Shown piece after piece: positions 22,263-34,240 of a stretch of 64,000 bases of DNA. The position numbers and the translations under genes were made by a program. The stretch is taken from NCBI GenBank assembly GCA_018340375.1, contig JAFFJZ010000002.1, positions 63,482,001-63,546,000 on the forward strand, in the 5' to 3' direction. The DNA is from Gonatopus flavifemur. Taxonomy: Eukaryota; Arthropoda; Insecta; Hymenoptera; Dryinidae. The first letter of the stretch is position 1. Each line of letters begins with the position of its first letter. The notes under the pieces were generated by a model. The model was not told where the DNA came from. It ran no database searches and saw only the letters and a list, made by a program, of their open reading frames with translations.

Positions 22263-22859
22263 ATTGGAGCTGGTCAATCTCGATCCTATGGCAGGTGCCC
22301 AAATTCTAAAAGGAATCGAATGTCAAGCTCACGCGGCTAACACCGGTTGTAAATTATTATATATTCAAATAGTTCGTAAGGAAATCGTTGAATTGTCAAA
22401 ATATATTCGTCACAATTGCATCCCGGAACCAAACACATTTTTCTCCTCTTCCTTCCTCGTGCTTTCTACAAATTAACGCTTTGTATAAGAATTTTATACA
22501 GGAATCACTCGATGAAATTGTGAAAACATGAAATATATATCTCATTTGTGATGAGAAAGAAGATTTTGCCTTGGATTGGGGATACATGGATTTGTTGATA
22601 TCATATCGTTGAACTTTTTCGCAATTTATCGATCGAATTCAAGTGTAATCTTGAGAAGATAATCAAAGGAGTGATTGATTCTGACTAAATGCCATTGATC
22701 AATGGATTATTCGGATTCGACCAGAATATTTTGCAATTCAATGGGATTTCATCTGCATTTTGATAATTACGTACAATGAATTCTATACGTGGAATAACGA
22801 TTAAGAGGGGAGTCTTTTACATTGAAAGGCCAAAACTGGCCGCACCTTCATAATTTTCA

Positions 22860-23843
22860 TAATAATGAAAATTTTGAAAATACAAAAAATGACAGGACAG
22901 AAGAAAAGAAGACTAAAAAAGAAAAAAAAAAAAAAAAAGCAATGAAACAGCGAAAAAGAAAAAGAAAAAGACAGAAAAAAGCGCGGTAAAAAATGAAACA
23001 AAAAAAGTCAAAGAAATTATTTTAAACAGTGTCAAATTTGAGAAAGTCTTCTCGGTTTTTTGAACCAGCGCGAAAGCAGTTTTTCTTTTGGCTTTTTTTC
23101 GTTTCTTCTCTGTGCTTTTTGTGTTGTTGTTCTGTTCATTCTGTTTTTGTTCTTGTTTTTTTTGTTCAAAGCTCAAGTCGTTGTTTTGTACGTGTAAAAA
23201 GTTGTGTCAACAATTTTTTAGCGCATCAAATATCATTTTTTCAAAAATTACATCGTTTTGCGAGGAAATACAAATGATTCAAAGAAGTACAGAGTTCGTC
23301 CAACCATATCAAAAGTGTTGAAACGTGCTCTAGTGAAAAGGACTTCGTTCCCGAGAAGACGGACTATGAGATTCAAAGCATTTTTTGAGCAAAGTGTGAA
23401 CGTTCGTGACTCGGTTAGTTCGTGAATGATTTGATGTCATTTTTTTATGTCTTCTTCCAGAAAATTTTTGAAAGTTTTTTTTTCGATTTTTCAATATTTT
23501 GGAGAGAGAAAAATTCTCAAGTTCATTTTTCAAAAGTTTCTCAGAATTGATGTTTCAATTTTTCGTTTCAGAAGAATTTTTCAAGTTTTTTTTCATAATT
23601 TTTTTTTTGAAAAATTTTTCAATTTTTTGCCATTCTTTTGTCTATACATCCCAAAATTTTTTTTCAATTTTTTTTTTCAGTTTTTCAAATTTTTCGAAAA
23701 CTTTTCGTTCAATTTTTTTTCTTTTCAAGATTCATTTTTTTTTTTTTTTTCATTTTTTTTCGAATCTTTCTTTTCTTTTTCAGAGAATCTTTTTTTTTTC
23801 AATTTTTTTTTTTTCAAATTCAAAAATTTTTGGTTCTTTCATC
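22860..23843 (+). repeat. Degraded copy of the satellite flank and first satellite units, between copies A and B
   Basis: This spacer occupies the place that 28,810 onward occupies after copy B, and it matches that region only in islands that keep order and approximate spacing. ATGACAGG occurs at 22889 and 28842, AAAAATGAAAC at 22988 and 28992, and GAACCAGCGCGAAAGCAG at 23062 and 29025. TTGTACGTGTA recurs in both. TCTCAGAATTGATGTT at 23539 corresponds to TCTCAGAAGTGGTGTT at 29481, and GTCTATACATCCC near 23640 corresponds to 29672. Between islands the spacer is unusually homopolymer-rich: long A/AG runs at 22,900-23,000 and T runs at 23,460-23,840. Phe-rich frames on the plus strand come from the T runs. 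Confidence 0.72.
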
Positions 23844-24982
23844 ACTATTAAAAAAATGGTGATGAATCAACACTATTTGAGGTTTGTGGTAGCGTTGATT
23901 ATAAACCTCTTTGCATAAAAGACAAGGACACTTACCTCACTGCATTTTTCTCTCTTTCTTTTGTTTGCAGCTGTCTCTTTTTATTTGTGTAAACCCCATG
24001 TTTACTGACTCGTCCTCCTAGTATAATATCTTTATAGTCTAATCACGCAGAACTTATGGGTTCATTATATATATCCCGCGCATCTGAGGAGGCAAAATAA
24101 TGAGGCTGCGAATAGAATTCATTATGAATATATTTAATTTCATCTAATCCGCAGTATTGTCAACTTGCGTCTATCAAGTACCCAATATCATGTCAATTCG
24201 ACTTGGAAACAAGTTGTTTCTGCGTGTTTACAAGCAAAAACAACATGGGAACGCCTGTATGTGTATTCTCCATCACTTGAACTTGGCATCGATATCAGAT
24301 CTACTTGATGATAGGTCGATTCAACATCGTCTTTTTTTTCCAGCGTAGTCGAATTTTTTCGGGTTTTGAGTCTAAAGTTCGAAGCAAACCGTGACAAATC
24401 GAATCTCGAGCTGGACGTTTTCAATGAATGCAGTTCGAAATTTGAACCGAACCGAACTTTTTCTAATCAAGTTCGAGTTCGAACCGAGCCGAACAGTAGG
24501 AGTTCGGTTCGGTTCAGTTCGAGATTCGAACGGTTCGCACACCCCTATTTTTTTACAGTGTAAAAAGAACTTTGTTTCCATTCCATTCCATTTGTAAGGA
24601 ATGAAAAATTATCATTTTATGATAAAAGAATAAAAAACATCTAAACTTTTCCAGAGTTGGGCATGGAATTTTATTATTTACTTTGAAAAATTCATCAATT
24701 TTTTTTTTAATTTCAGTCTCTTCGAGGACAATTCAACAAAAATGCGAACTGTTTCTTCATTATTAAGAAAATTGTTTCAAAACGATTGACTTCAAATCGC
24801 AATTTTCAAGCAAGTGCGGGTAATTTCAAACTGACCAGGCCTGAAGTTGTGAGACTATTCGAGCCCCCTTGAAGGTAAAAAGGGTGGGAAGGAAGTGTCC
24901 TTCGAAGCTTTTCGAATCAATGCATCTTCCTCAAATGAGTCTCCTTGCGATTGAAATCTGGGGCTAGCCCTCGTTCCCTCAA

Positions 24983-25204
24983 CCCTAGAACGGGCATGTG
25001 GGGTCTTTTAGGACCCCAGGACATTCTTTTCTACCCTAGCATCTGAGCCTCTCTTTATCACTGTAGTTTGTCACTCAAATATTTTATATTTTCAAATATT
25101 TCCTGACGAACAAAAACCGCCCATAGTGATTTGAAATCCGTTTAGTTTCAAATGAGTTACAGTCATTTGAAATTTCCTGTGTTTTTCACGTACCCGTTCT
25201 AGGG
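24983..25204. mobile_element. 222-bp piggyBac-like MITE (copy B)
   Basis: This copy has the same length, the same CCCTAGAACGGG/CCCGTTCTAGGG ends, the same TTAA on the right and the same TCAA on the left as copy A. It is a by-product of the segmental duplication, not an independent insertion. Confidence 0.78.
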
Positions 25205-25208
25205 TTAA

Positions 25209-27440
25209 TCCAGGATTGAATCGATCATTCGTAGCCCCGAACGGGAACCTGGGTTAGCATGCAAATTTGGGAACCGCGTATAATTGGAAACGTTCAACTG
25301 GATGCCCAAAAACAGCGACGGGTCCAAAAATTGTCCTTTGTCACACATGAGATTGGAGAGAAAAGACAAAAAACGTGGCATGAAATATTTTTCGACAAGT
25401 TATAGACATCGTGTTCGTTGGGTATAGTCCGAAGGCAATGAACTTTCTTAGTGATTTTCATTTGGTGCGTTAAAATAAATTGGCACGACCGCGTTATTGA
25501 ATCAGGACTTGAAAAGCAGGATCATTTACATTATGATTGTTATGCGTAAGAACCATAAGGCCATTACTTTTCCTTATCGGAAGCCCTTACATCAGCTCTA
25601 CACAACTATTCATGTATTGATATACGTCGCGGCATGTTCCAACATGGGTCTCAAACATCTCACGTAACATATTCAAATCTCGCTCTACGTGGAAGAACAA
25701 TGAAATGAAATCTATAAACATAAACCTCAATAATTGCAATTATATATTCCTCTGTAGAGCTTACAAAAGAAACTTATTGATTCAATTGAAACGGTGCAAG
25801 ATCGACTACCGCAAATTAAAGGTGCACGATATTTCACGGTATCGATATTTTTTATAGATATTTTGTTGAGTTTATGTTGAATTTCATAAAATATCGATAA
25901 AAACTTTATAAAAATTGTATATAAAATATTCTGAAATATAGTGCAACTCTACCGCAAATTAATAAATTTATAGAATTTGTATAGAATTACTTCACCAGTT
26001 TTATATCTATAATTTTTACCCTGTAGTGAAATTCTTATATGAAATGTATATTTAGAATCATTGTATAAAATTGATGAAATAGATGAGACAATTTCATTAT
26101 TATAATAATAAATAATACACTAAAAGAATCAATGCATCGTCGTATGAGCGCATTCCTCATTTTCAATTTTCTCTCATTATTATCAATGTTTCATCCACGT
26201 TCGACACACACGAAAGCTTCACAGAATTCAACCTAGTTTCAAGCAAGATTAAATCCCCTTTGACTTTCATTATTAAAATTTGTTGACATTCAACTTGTAT
26301 CTGAGCATTGTTTCAAAACATAATTCTATCTTCAAGAAGAAAAAGCTATACGATATTTGAACTTTCAATTTTTATGACAAAAAATCGATCTTTCTCCCTT
26401 ATCAGAACAGTACGGATGAACTGTGTAAAATATTTCACATTTTTTGCACAACATGTTACTTCAAGATGCAATTTACCTTTTTCGAGTCTTCTTGTTTCTC
26501 TCGTTAAAATCCTTGTAATTTATATACATGCGTATATAATTCATGTATAAATACATTTTGCTATGAATGCCACATATATAAATGATATACGAGCCATATA
26601 TGGACTATATATGTCTTTACAAAATCTTTATGACCCACATACATACATGAATCATTTCTATTGAGGAATACATCTTTGTACAGCCTGTTCTCAGCCCAAA
26701 GTGGAAAACTCCTTAAAACTTTAAACTAAGAATGACACTGACATCTTAATATTCCAAAGAGAATTATTGTAACTCAAGAAGATGTTAACATTGGAACTTT
26801 ATCCATCAAAAATTATTAGATGAAATCGTGGGATTATAAACATTTTTCCATCAAGAAAATATTCGTGCTTCTTAAACTTGTTAATGTAGCATTGTTATTG
26901 TGCAGATCCTCTTTGTTTTTTATTCTTTCAAATTAATTTCAAAATCTCCAAAAGACGGTGATTTAACGTTGCTGAAGTTTGAATCGTACATTGAAACGAA
27001 TTGGTTACTGAATAACGAAATCCTCAGCTGTTGAAGATCCAAAATTTTGCGATATATTCTTCAAACAATGTTTCCAGTTCCAAGGAGTTAATTCAAGAAA
27101 ATAAACACCGATGATTTCTCGGATTTTGTGAGTTTGAATTTTCGTTTCGTCGCTGAAAACGATTCGAATTTCAACAACATTGTGATCTATGATTTTGTTT
27201 TTAGCTAAATTTGTTTGTTATCCTTTATACGTTATTTATAATTCAACTGTCTTCAACGACTGAGATAACAAATTATTTGCCGCTTTGGCACAATGAAATT
27301 TCGCCGTCACAGTCAATTGTTTTCTTCGTGCGAACATCATTTAAATAATTATATTCGCTGTAACCCGCGTCCAAGCTTTTATCGCTGATCATGATAATTA
27401 TACATCACCTCCATGAAGTTTTTATCAGTGCATCTCAAAG
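25209..27440. other. AT-rich sequence of copy B with no recognised gene
   Basis: This is equivalent to 19,254-21,490 and differs by a few short indels, for example CTCTTTG versus CTCTTTTG near 26,910 and GTTTTTAGC versus GTTTTTTAGC near 27,200. No gene was recognised. Confidence 0.4.
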
Positions 27441-27445
27441 TTTTT

Positions 27446-27774
27446 TCAGAATTCATCGCCAGAGTTTCCTCGATCTAGATTCAAAACTATGCACATATCT
27501 CCAGTTTCATCATCATTATCTCTTATAATTTCCAATGTTTTGTTTTCCATGAATGGAGGATAATTATACAACGTTACATAATTACGCAGTGACAGTAAAT
27601 TTAAAGCACTCAGTAACCCTGGGAAAAATTCCGAAAGGATCTGTGCCAAATGCAAATATAATTCGATACCCCTGAAAAACGATATTTAACAATTTCGTCA
27701 GAATCGTACAAAAATTGAAATTCAGATTAATAAAATGATAAAAACACTCACACTGCGATGATCACGTATTCCAT
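27446..27774 (-). CDS. Putative small two-exon gene, hydrophobic protein of about 82 aa (copy B)
   Basis: The model is a first coding exon from ATG 27774 to 27752, an intron starting GTGAGT and ending TTTTTCAG, and a terminal exon from 27671 to 27446. Copy B has one extra G directly after the acceptor (CAG then GGGTATC). This puts the consensus GTGAGT donor in frame and gives MEYVIIAVGIELYLHLAQ followed by the same C-terminus as copy A. The hydrophobic N-terminal half and acidic tail suggest a small membrane-associated protein, but no family was recognised. Both copies carry the frame without internal stops. Transcript evidence would be needed before treating it as a gene. Confidence 0.42.
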
Positions 27775-28089
27775 TTGTGTCGAATAAACAAACAAACAGA
27801 ATGCGCTTCAACTTTGTTCCCCTGAACTTTGAATAACGGTAGGAAAAAAAACACTCACTAAAAATCATTCCTTGATTCTTCCGTCGAAGGATCAATCGAA
27901 TGTTTAATCCTCTTGAAACTTGGTATTCAAATAATTTTCTATCACTGCATGTTTTATCACTGGCACAATAATTTTCTTCAGGAAGTGGATAAATTCGTAT
28001 CTAGTGTTTATTCAATGACAAATACCGAGTCCTTCTCGTCGTTAAAATAACATCCAGCCGTGTATAAAATGTATTTAAAGGCAGTTGAA

Positions 28090-28212
28090 ACATTTTAAAC
28101 GATCCACGTACGTGTCTCGACGATAACTCGAAGAGTATAAGATTACAGGTGTTCTCTTTGCGCTTGTTGGCCGCGAACTGTGGCCACGTCCGCGTCGTCT
28201 AGCGAATATTAA
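28090..28212 (-). promoter_or_regulatory. CpG-richer patch upstream of the putative small gene (copy B)
   Basis: This duplicates the GGCCGCGAACTG and CCGCGTCGTCTAGCG patch described for copy A, again about 320-440 bases upstream of the proposed start on the minus strand. Its role is inferred from position and composition only. Confidence 0.25.
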
Positions 28213-28809
28213 CATTGGAGCTGGTCAATCTCGATCCTATGGCAGGTGCCCAAATTCTAAAAGGAATCGAATGTCAAGCTCACGCGGCTAACACCGGTTG
28301 TAAATTATTATATATTCAAATAGTTCGTAAGGAAATCGTTGAATTGTCAAAATATATTCGTCACAATTGCATCCCGGAACCAAACACATTTTTCTCCTCT
28401 TCCTTCCTCGTGCTTTCTACAAATTAACGCTTTGTATAAGAATTTTATACAGGAATCACTCGATGAAATTGTGAAAACATGAAATATATATCTCATTTGT
28501 GATGAGAAAGAAGATTTTGCCTTGGATTGGGGATACATGGATTTGTTGATATCATATCGTTGAACTTTTTCGCAATTTATCGATCGAATTCAAGTGTAAT
28601 CTTGAGAAGATAATCAAAGGAGTGATTGATTCTGACTAAATGCCATTGATCAATGGATTATTCGGATTCGACCAGAATATTTTGCAATTCAATGGGATTT
28701 CATCTGCATTTTGATAATTACGTACAATGAATTCTATACGTGGAATAACGATTAAGAGGGGAGTCTTTTACATTGAAAGGCCAAAACTGGCCGCACCTTC
28801 ATAATTTTC

Positions 28810-29435
28810 CTGTAATAAAACTAACCCATGGACATTTTTCAATGACAGGCTGAGAGCAGAAATGACACTCGAATTGTAAAGTAAAAACAGGACAGGAACT
28901 TTTAGAAGCAAGAATGGAACATTAAGAGTTCCGAGCGGAAGCGATACGCGTATAATTCAGAACAAAAGAGCGGCCACAGGAATCTCCAGGCAAAAATGAA
29001 ACACTGAAAAGTTCGGGGGGAAACGAACCAGCGCGAAAGCAGAGAATTGGACGGTGCGTTACTTCATTTTTGCTCGAGCTTTTCAGTGTCATTTTTGCCC
29101 GGAGCTTTCTGTGGTCGCTCTCTTCCTCTGAATTGTACGTGTATAGCTGTTGTTCGGAGCTTTTAACGTTTCATTCTTGCTCATAAAAGTTGTTGTCCTG
29201 TGTTTGCTTGACAACAATTTGAGTAGCACTTTTGCTATTAGCGTATCAAATTTCAAGACGTTACTCGAAATATCTTGGAGCGGAAAAGTACATGTTTTCA
29301 TGAGGTTCATCAAATATATCGGAACCCCAAGAGACCATAAACCTTTTGAGGTTGAGTGCACGTGAATTCACGTTCGTCCAAAGGACCGTGCAATGTCTAG
29401 ACGTTGAATAGTGCTCTATTGAACGTTCCCCGAAA
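28810..29435. other. Unique flank between copy B and the satellite array
   Basis: This stretch of about 626 bases is of ordinary complexity and carries repeated GGAGCTTT/AGCTTTT and TTTTTGCTC/TTCTTGCTC words in both orientations around 29,070-29,180. Overlapping frames on both strands (29089-29361 minus, 29150-29365 plus) have no domain. A degraded version precedes copy B at 22,860-23,480. Confidence 0.5.
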
Positions 29436-29930
29436 CTCCGGGACTTTGAGAAATTTAAAAGTGCATTTTTTTTCAAAGTGTCTCAGAAGTGGTGTTCACT
29501 TTTCGTTTCGAAAGATTCTGAATCGATTGGTCTATACGTCCCAGAGAGGAATTTTTTTCAATTTTTTCACTCATTCTGCCCCAGGACATTGAAAAATCTC
29601 AAAGTTCATTTTTTTCAAAGTGTCTCAGAAGTGGTGTTCACTTTTCGTTTCGAAAGATTCTGAATCGATTGGTCTATACATCCCAGAGAGAAATTTTTTC
29701 AATTTTTTCACTCATTCTGCTCAAGGACATTGAAAAATTTCAAAGTTCATTTTTTTTCAAAGTGTCTCAGAAGTGGTGTTCACTTTTCGTTTCAAGAGAT
29801 TCTGAATCGATTGGTCTATACGTCCCAGAGAGAAATTTTTTCAATTTTTTCACTCATTCTGCTCCAGGACATTGAAAAATCTCAAAGTTCATTTTTTTCA
29901 AAGTGTCTCAGAAGTGGTGTTCACTTTTCG
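29436..29930 (+). repeat. Diverged edge units of the satellite array
   Basis: The first three to four units differ consistently from the core. The T run is interrupted by CAA (TTTTTTTCAATTTTTTCACT at 29550, similar at 29694 and 29836), ACATTG replaces ACTTTG (29582, 29725, 29868), and TACGTCCC or TACATCCC replaces TACGACCC. The leading half-unit at 29,436-29,475 is the most diverged. Diverged ends and homogeneous cores are expected for satellites evolving by unequal exchange. Confidence 0.85.
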
Positions 29931-32289
29931 TTTCGAAAGATTCTGAATCGATTGGTCTATACGACCCAGGAAGGAATTTTTTTTTTTTCCACTCATTCTG
30001 CTCCAGGACTGAAAAATTTCAAAGTTCATTTTTTTTCAAAGTGTCTCAAAAGTGGTGTTCACTTTTCGTTTCGAAAGATTCTGAATCGATTGGTCTAAAC
30101 GACCCAGAAAGAAATTTTTTTTTTTTTCACTCATTCTGCTCCAGGACTTTGAAAAATTTCAAAGGTCATTTTTTTCCAAAGTGTCTCAAAAGTGATGTTC
30201 ACTTTTCGTTTCGAAAGATTCTGAATCGATTGGTCTATACGACCCAGAAAGAAATTTTTTTTTTTTTTCACTCATTCTGCTCCAGGACTTTGAAAAATTT
30301 CAAAGGTCATTTTTTTCCAAAGTGTCTCAAAAGTGATGTTCACTTTTCGTTTCGAAAGATTCTGAATCGATTGGTCTATACGACCCAGAAAGAAATTTTT
30401 TTTTTTTTTCACTCATTCTGCTCCAGGACTTTGAAAAATTTCAAAGTTCATTTTTTTTCAAAGTGTCTCAGAAGTGGTGTTCACTTTTCGTTTCGAAAGA
30501 TTCTGAATCGATTGGTCTATACGTCCCGGAGAGAAATTTTTTTTTTTTTTTCACTCATTCTGCTCCAGGACTTTGAAAAATTTCAAAGTTCATTTTTTTT
30601 CAAAGTGTCTCAAAAGTGATGTTCACTTTTCGTTTCGAAAGATTCTGAATCGATTGGTCTATACGTCCCGGAGAGAAATTTTTTTTTTTTTTTCACTCAT
30701 TCTGCTCCAGGACTTTGAAAAATTTCAAAGTTCGATTTTTTTCAAAGTGTCTCAAAAGTGATGTTAACTTTTCGTTTCGAAAGATTCTGAATCGATTGGT
30801 CTATACGTCCCGGAGAGGAATTTTTTTTTTTTTTCACTCATTCTGCTCCAGGACTGAAAAATTTCAAAGTTCATTTTTTTTCAAAGTGTCTCAAAAGTGA
30901 TGTTCACTTTTCGTTTCGAAAGATTCTGAATCGATTGGTCTATACGACCCAGGAAGGAATTTTTTTTTTTTTTCACTCATTCTGCTCCAGGACTTTGAAA
31001 AATTTCAAAGTTCATTTTTTTCCAAAGTGTCTCAAAAGTGATGTTCACTTTTCGTTTCGAAAGATTCTGAATCGATTGGTCTATACGACCCAGAAAGAAA
31101 TTTTTTTTTTTTTTCACTCATTCTGCTCCAGGACTTTGAAAAATTTCAAAGTTCATTTTTTTCCAAAGTGTCTCAAAAGTGATGTTCACTTTTCGTTTCG
31201 AAAGATTCTGAATCGATTGGTCTATACGACCCAGAGAGAAATTTTTTTTTTTTTCACTCATTCTGCTCCAGGACTTTGAAAAATTTCAAAGTTCATTTTT
31301 TTCCAAAGTGTCTCAAAAGTGATGTTCACTTTTCGTTCCGAAAGATTCTGAATCGATTGGTCTATACGACCCAGGAAGGAATTTTTTTTTTTTTTTCACT
31401 CATTCTGCTCCAGGACTTTGAAAAATTTCAAAGTTCATTTTTTTCCAAAGTGTCTCAAAAGTGATGTTCACTTTTCGTTTCGAAAGATTCTGAATCGATT
31501 GGTCTATACGACCCAGAAAGAAATTTTTTTTTTTTTTCACTCATTCTGCTCCAGGACTTTGAAAAATTTCAAAGTTCATTTTTTTCCAAAGTGTCTCAAA
31601 AGTGATGTTCACTTTTCGTTTCGAAAGATTCTGAATCGATTGGTCTATACGACCCAGAGAGAAATTTTTTTTTTTTTCACTCATTCTGCTCCAGGACTTT
31701 GAAAAATTTCAAAGTTCATTTTTTTTCAAGGTGTCTCAAAAGTAATGTTCACTTTCCGTTCCGAAAGATTCTGAATCGATTGGTCTATACGTCCCGGAGA
31801 GAAATTTTTTTTTTTTTTTCACTCATTCTGCTCCAGGACTGAAAAATTTCAAAGTTCATTTTTTTTCAAAGTGTCTCAAAAGTAATGTTCACTTTCCGTT
31901 TCGGAAGATTCTGAATCGATTGGTCTATACGACCCAGAGAGAAATTTTTTTTTTTTTCACTCATTCTGCTCCAGGACTTTGAAAAATTTCAAAGTTCATT
32001 TTTTTCCAAAGTGTCTCAAAAGTGGTGTTCACTTTTCGTTTCGAAAGATTCTGAATCGATTGGTCTATACGACCCAGAGAGAAATTTTTTTTTTTTTTCA
32101 CTCATTCTGCTGCAGGACTTTGAAAAATTTCAAAGTTCATTTTTTTCCAAAGTGTCTCAAAAGTGGTGTTCACTTTTCGTTTCGAAAGATTCTGAATCGA
32201 TTGGTCTATACGACCCAGAGAGAAATTTTTTTTTTTTTTCACTCATTCTGCTGCAGGACTTTGAAAAATTTCAAAGTTCATTTTTTTCC

Positions 32290-34240
32290 AAAGTGTCTCA
32301 AAAGTGATGTTCACTTTTCGTTTCGAAAGATTCTGAATCGATTGGTCTATACGACCCAGGAAGGAATTTTTTTTTTTCACTCATTCTGCTCCAGGACTTT
32401 GAAAAATTTCAAAGTTCATTTTTTTCCAAAGTGTCTCAAAAGTGATGTTCACTTTTCGTTTCGAAAGATTCTGAATCGATTGGTCTATACGACCCAGGAA
32501 GGAATTTTTTTTTTTTTTTCACTCATTCTGCTCCAGGACTTTGAAAAATTTCAAAGTTCATTTTTTTCCAAAGTGTCTCAAAAGTGATGTTCACTTTTCG
32601 TTTCGAAAGATTCTGAATCGATTGGTCTATACGACCCAGAGAGAAATTTTTTTTTTTTTTCACTCATTCTGCTCCAGGACTTTGAAAAATTTCAAAGTTC
32701 ATTTTTTTCCAAAGTGTCTCAAAAGTGATGTTCACTTTTCGTTCCGAAAGATTCTGAATCGATTGGTCTATACGACCCAGGAAGGAATTTTTTTTTTTTT
32801 TCACTCATTCTGCTCCAGGACTTTGAAAAATTTCAAAGTTCATTTTTTTCCAAAGTGTCTCAAAAGTGGTGTTCACTTTTCATTTCGAAAGATTCTGAAT
32901 CGATTGGTCTATACGACCCAGAGAGAAATTTTTTTTTTTTTTCACTCATTCTGCTGCAGGACTTTGAAAAATTTCAAAGTTCATTTTTTTCCAAAGTGTC
33001 TCAAAAGTGGTGTTCACTTTTCGTTTCGAAAGATTCTGAATCGATTGGTCTATACGACCCAGAGAGAAATTTTTTTTTTTTTTCACTCATTCTGCTGCAG
33101 GACTTTGAAAAATTTCAAAGTTCATTTTTTTCCAAAGTGTCTCAAAAGTGGTGTTCACTTTTCGTTTCGAAAGATTCTGAATCGATTGGTCTATACGACC
33201 CAGAGAGAAATTTTTTTTGTTTTTCACTCATTCTGCTCCAGGACTTTGAAAAATTTCAAAGTTCATTTTTTTCCAAAGTGTCTCGAAAGTGGTGTTCACT
33301 TTTCGTTTCGAAAGATTCTGAATCGATTGGTCTATACGACCCAGAGAGAAATTTTTTTTTTTCACTCATTCTGCTGCAGGACTTTGAAAAATTTCAAAGT
33401 TCATTTTTTTCCAAAGTGTCTCAAAAGTGGTGTTCACTTTTCGTTTCGAAAGATTCTGAATCGATTGGTCTATACGACCCAGAGAGAAATTTTTTTTTTT
33501 TTTCACTCATTCTGCTCCAGGACTTTGAAAAATTTCAAAGTTCATTTTTTTCCAAAGTGTCTCAAAAGTGATGTTCACTTTTCGTTTCGAAAGATTCTGA
33601 ATCGATTGGTCTATACGACCCAGAAAGAAATTTTTTTTTTTTTTCACTCATTCTGCTCCAGGACTTTGAAAAATTCCAAAGTTCATTTTTTTTCAAAGTG
33701 TCTCAAAAGTAATGTTCACTTTCCGTTTCGAAAGATTCTGAATCGATTGGTCTATACGTCCCGGAGAGAAATTTTTTTTTTTTTTTCACTCATTCTGCTC
33801 CAGGACTTTGAAAAATTTCAAAGTTCATTTTTTTCCAAAGTGTCTCAAAAGTGGTGTTCACTTTTCGTTTCGAAAGATTCTGAATCGATTGGTCTATACG
33901 ACCCAGAAAGAAATTTTTTTTTTTTTTTCACTCATTGTGCTCCAGGACTTTGAAAAATTTCAGAGTTCATTTTTTTTCAAAGTGTCTCAAAAGTGGTGTT
34001 CACTTTTCGTTTCAAAAGATTCTGAATCGATTGGTCTATACGACCCAGGAAGGAATTTTTTTTTTTTTTTCACTCATTCTGCTCCAGGACTTTGAAAAAT
34101 TTCAAAGTTCATTTTTTTCCAAAGTGTCTCAAAAGTGATGTTCACTTTTTGTTTCGAAAGATTCTGAATCGATTGGTCTATACGACCCAGAAAGAAATTT
34201 TTTTTTTTTTTCACTCATTCTGCTCCAGGACTTTGAAAAA
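32290..34240 (+). repeat. Higher-order satellite block, first copy (about 14 units)
   Basis: A series of rare variants occurs here and again about 3,243 bases later in the same order. CTTTTCATTTCG is near 32,879 (again 36,120), TCTCGAAAGT at 33281 (36522), CTCATTGTGC at 33931 (37175), and TTCACTTTTTGTTTCG at 34141 (37384). The offset equals 23 units. Block limits are approximate. Confidence 0.8.

Larger units (their letters stand above)
17878..22859 (+). repeat. Segmental duplication, copy A (about 4.98 kb)
   Basis: This segment recurs in the same orientation at 23,844-28,809. Both copies begin at ACTATTA followed by an A-run and ATGGTGATGAATCAAC, and both end at CTTCATAATTTTC. By reading, the copies are nearly identical, and most differences are short indels. 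Examples in A relative to B are 12 versus 7 A at the start, TCTGCTAATC versus TCTAATC near 18,500, CTGGACCAGG versus CTGACCAGG near 18,880, and TTGGAGGAATACATCTTTCGG versus a three-base shorter form near 20,710. Copy A contains the right part of the hAT-like element, a piggyBac-like element and a putative small gene. Confidence 0.95.
23844..28809 (+). repeat. Segmental duplication, copy B (about 4.97 kb)
   Basis: This is the direct repeat of 17,878-22,859. It begins inside the hAT-like element (whose right end here is 24547, followed by TTTTTTTA and the CAGTG end of the host element at 24560), so it lacks the left part of both elements. It then repeats the piggyBac-like MITE, the AT-rich stretch and the putative minus-strand gene. 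Its right end leads into the unique flank of the satellite array. Confidence 0.95.

Noticed and set aside
22264..22476. 70-codon plus-strand frame, also in copy B
   Set aside because: It starts with TTG, not ATG, has no recognised domain, and is preserved only because the segment is duplicated.
23447..23918. Overlapping 134- and 139-codon Phe-rich frames
   Set aside because: They arise from long T runs in the degraded spacer, are open in several phases at once and have no domain.
32541..33953. 470-codon Phe/Lys-rich open reading frame, and dozens of similar frames across the array
   Set aside because: It repeats the same 47 residues because the satellite unit is 141 bp. T-run length changes shift the phase repeatedly, and start codons sit inside repeats. 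Treated as non-coding satellite.
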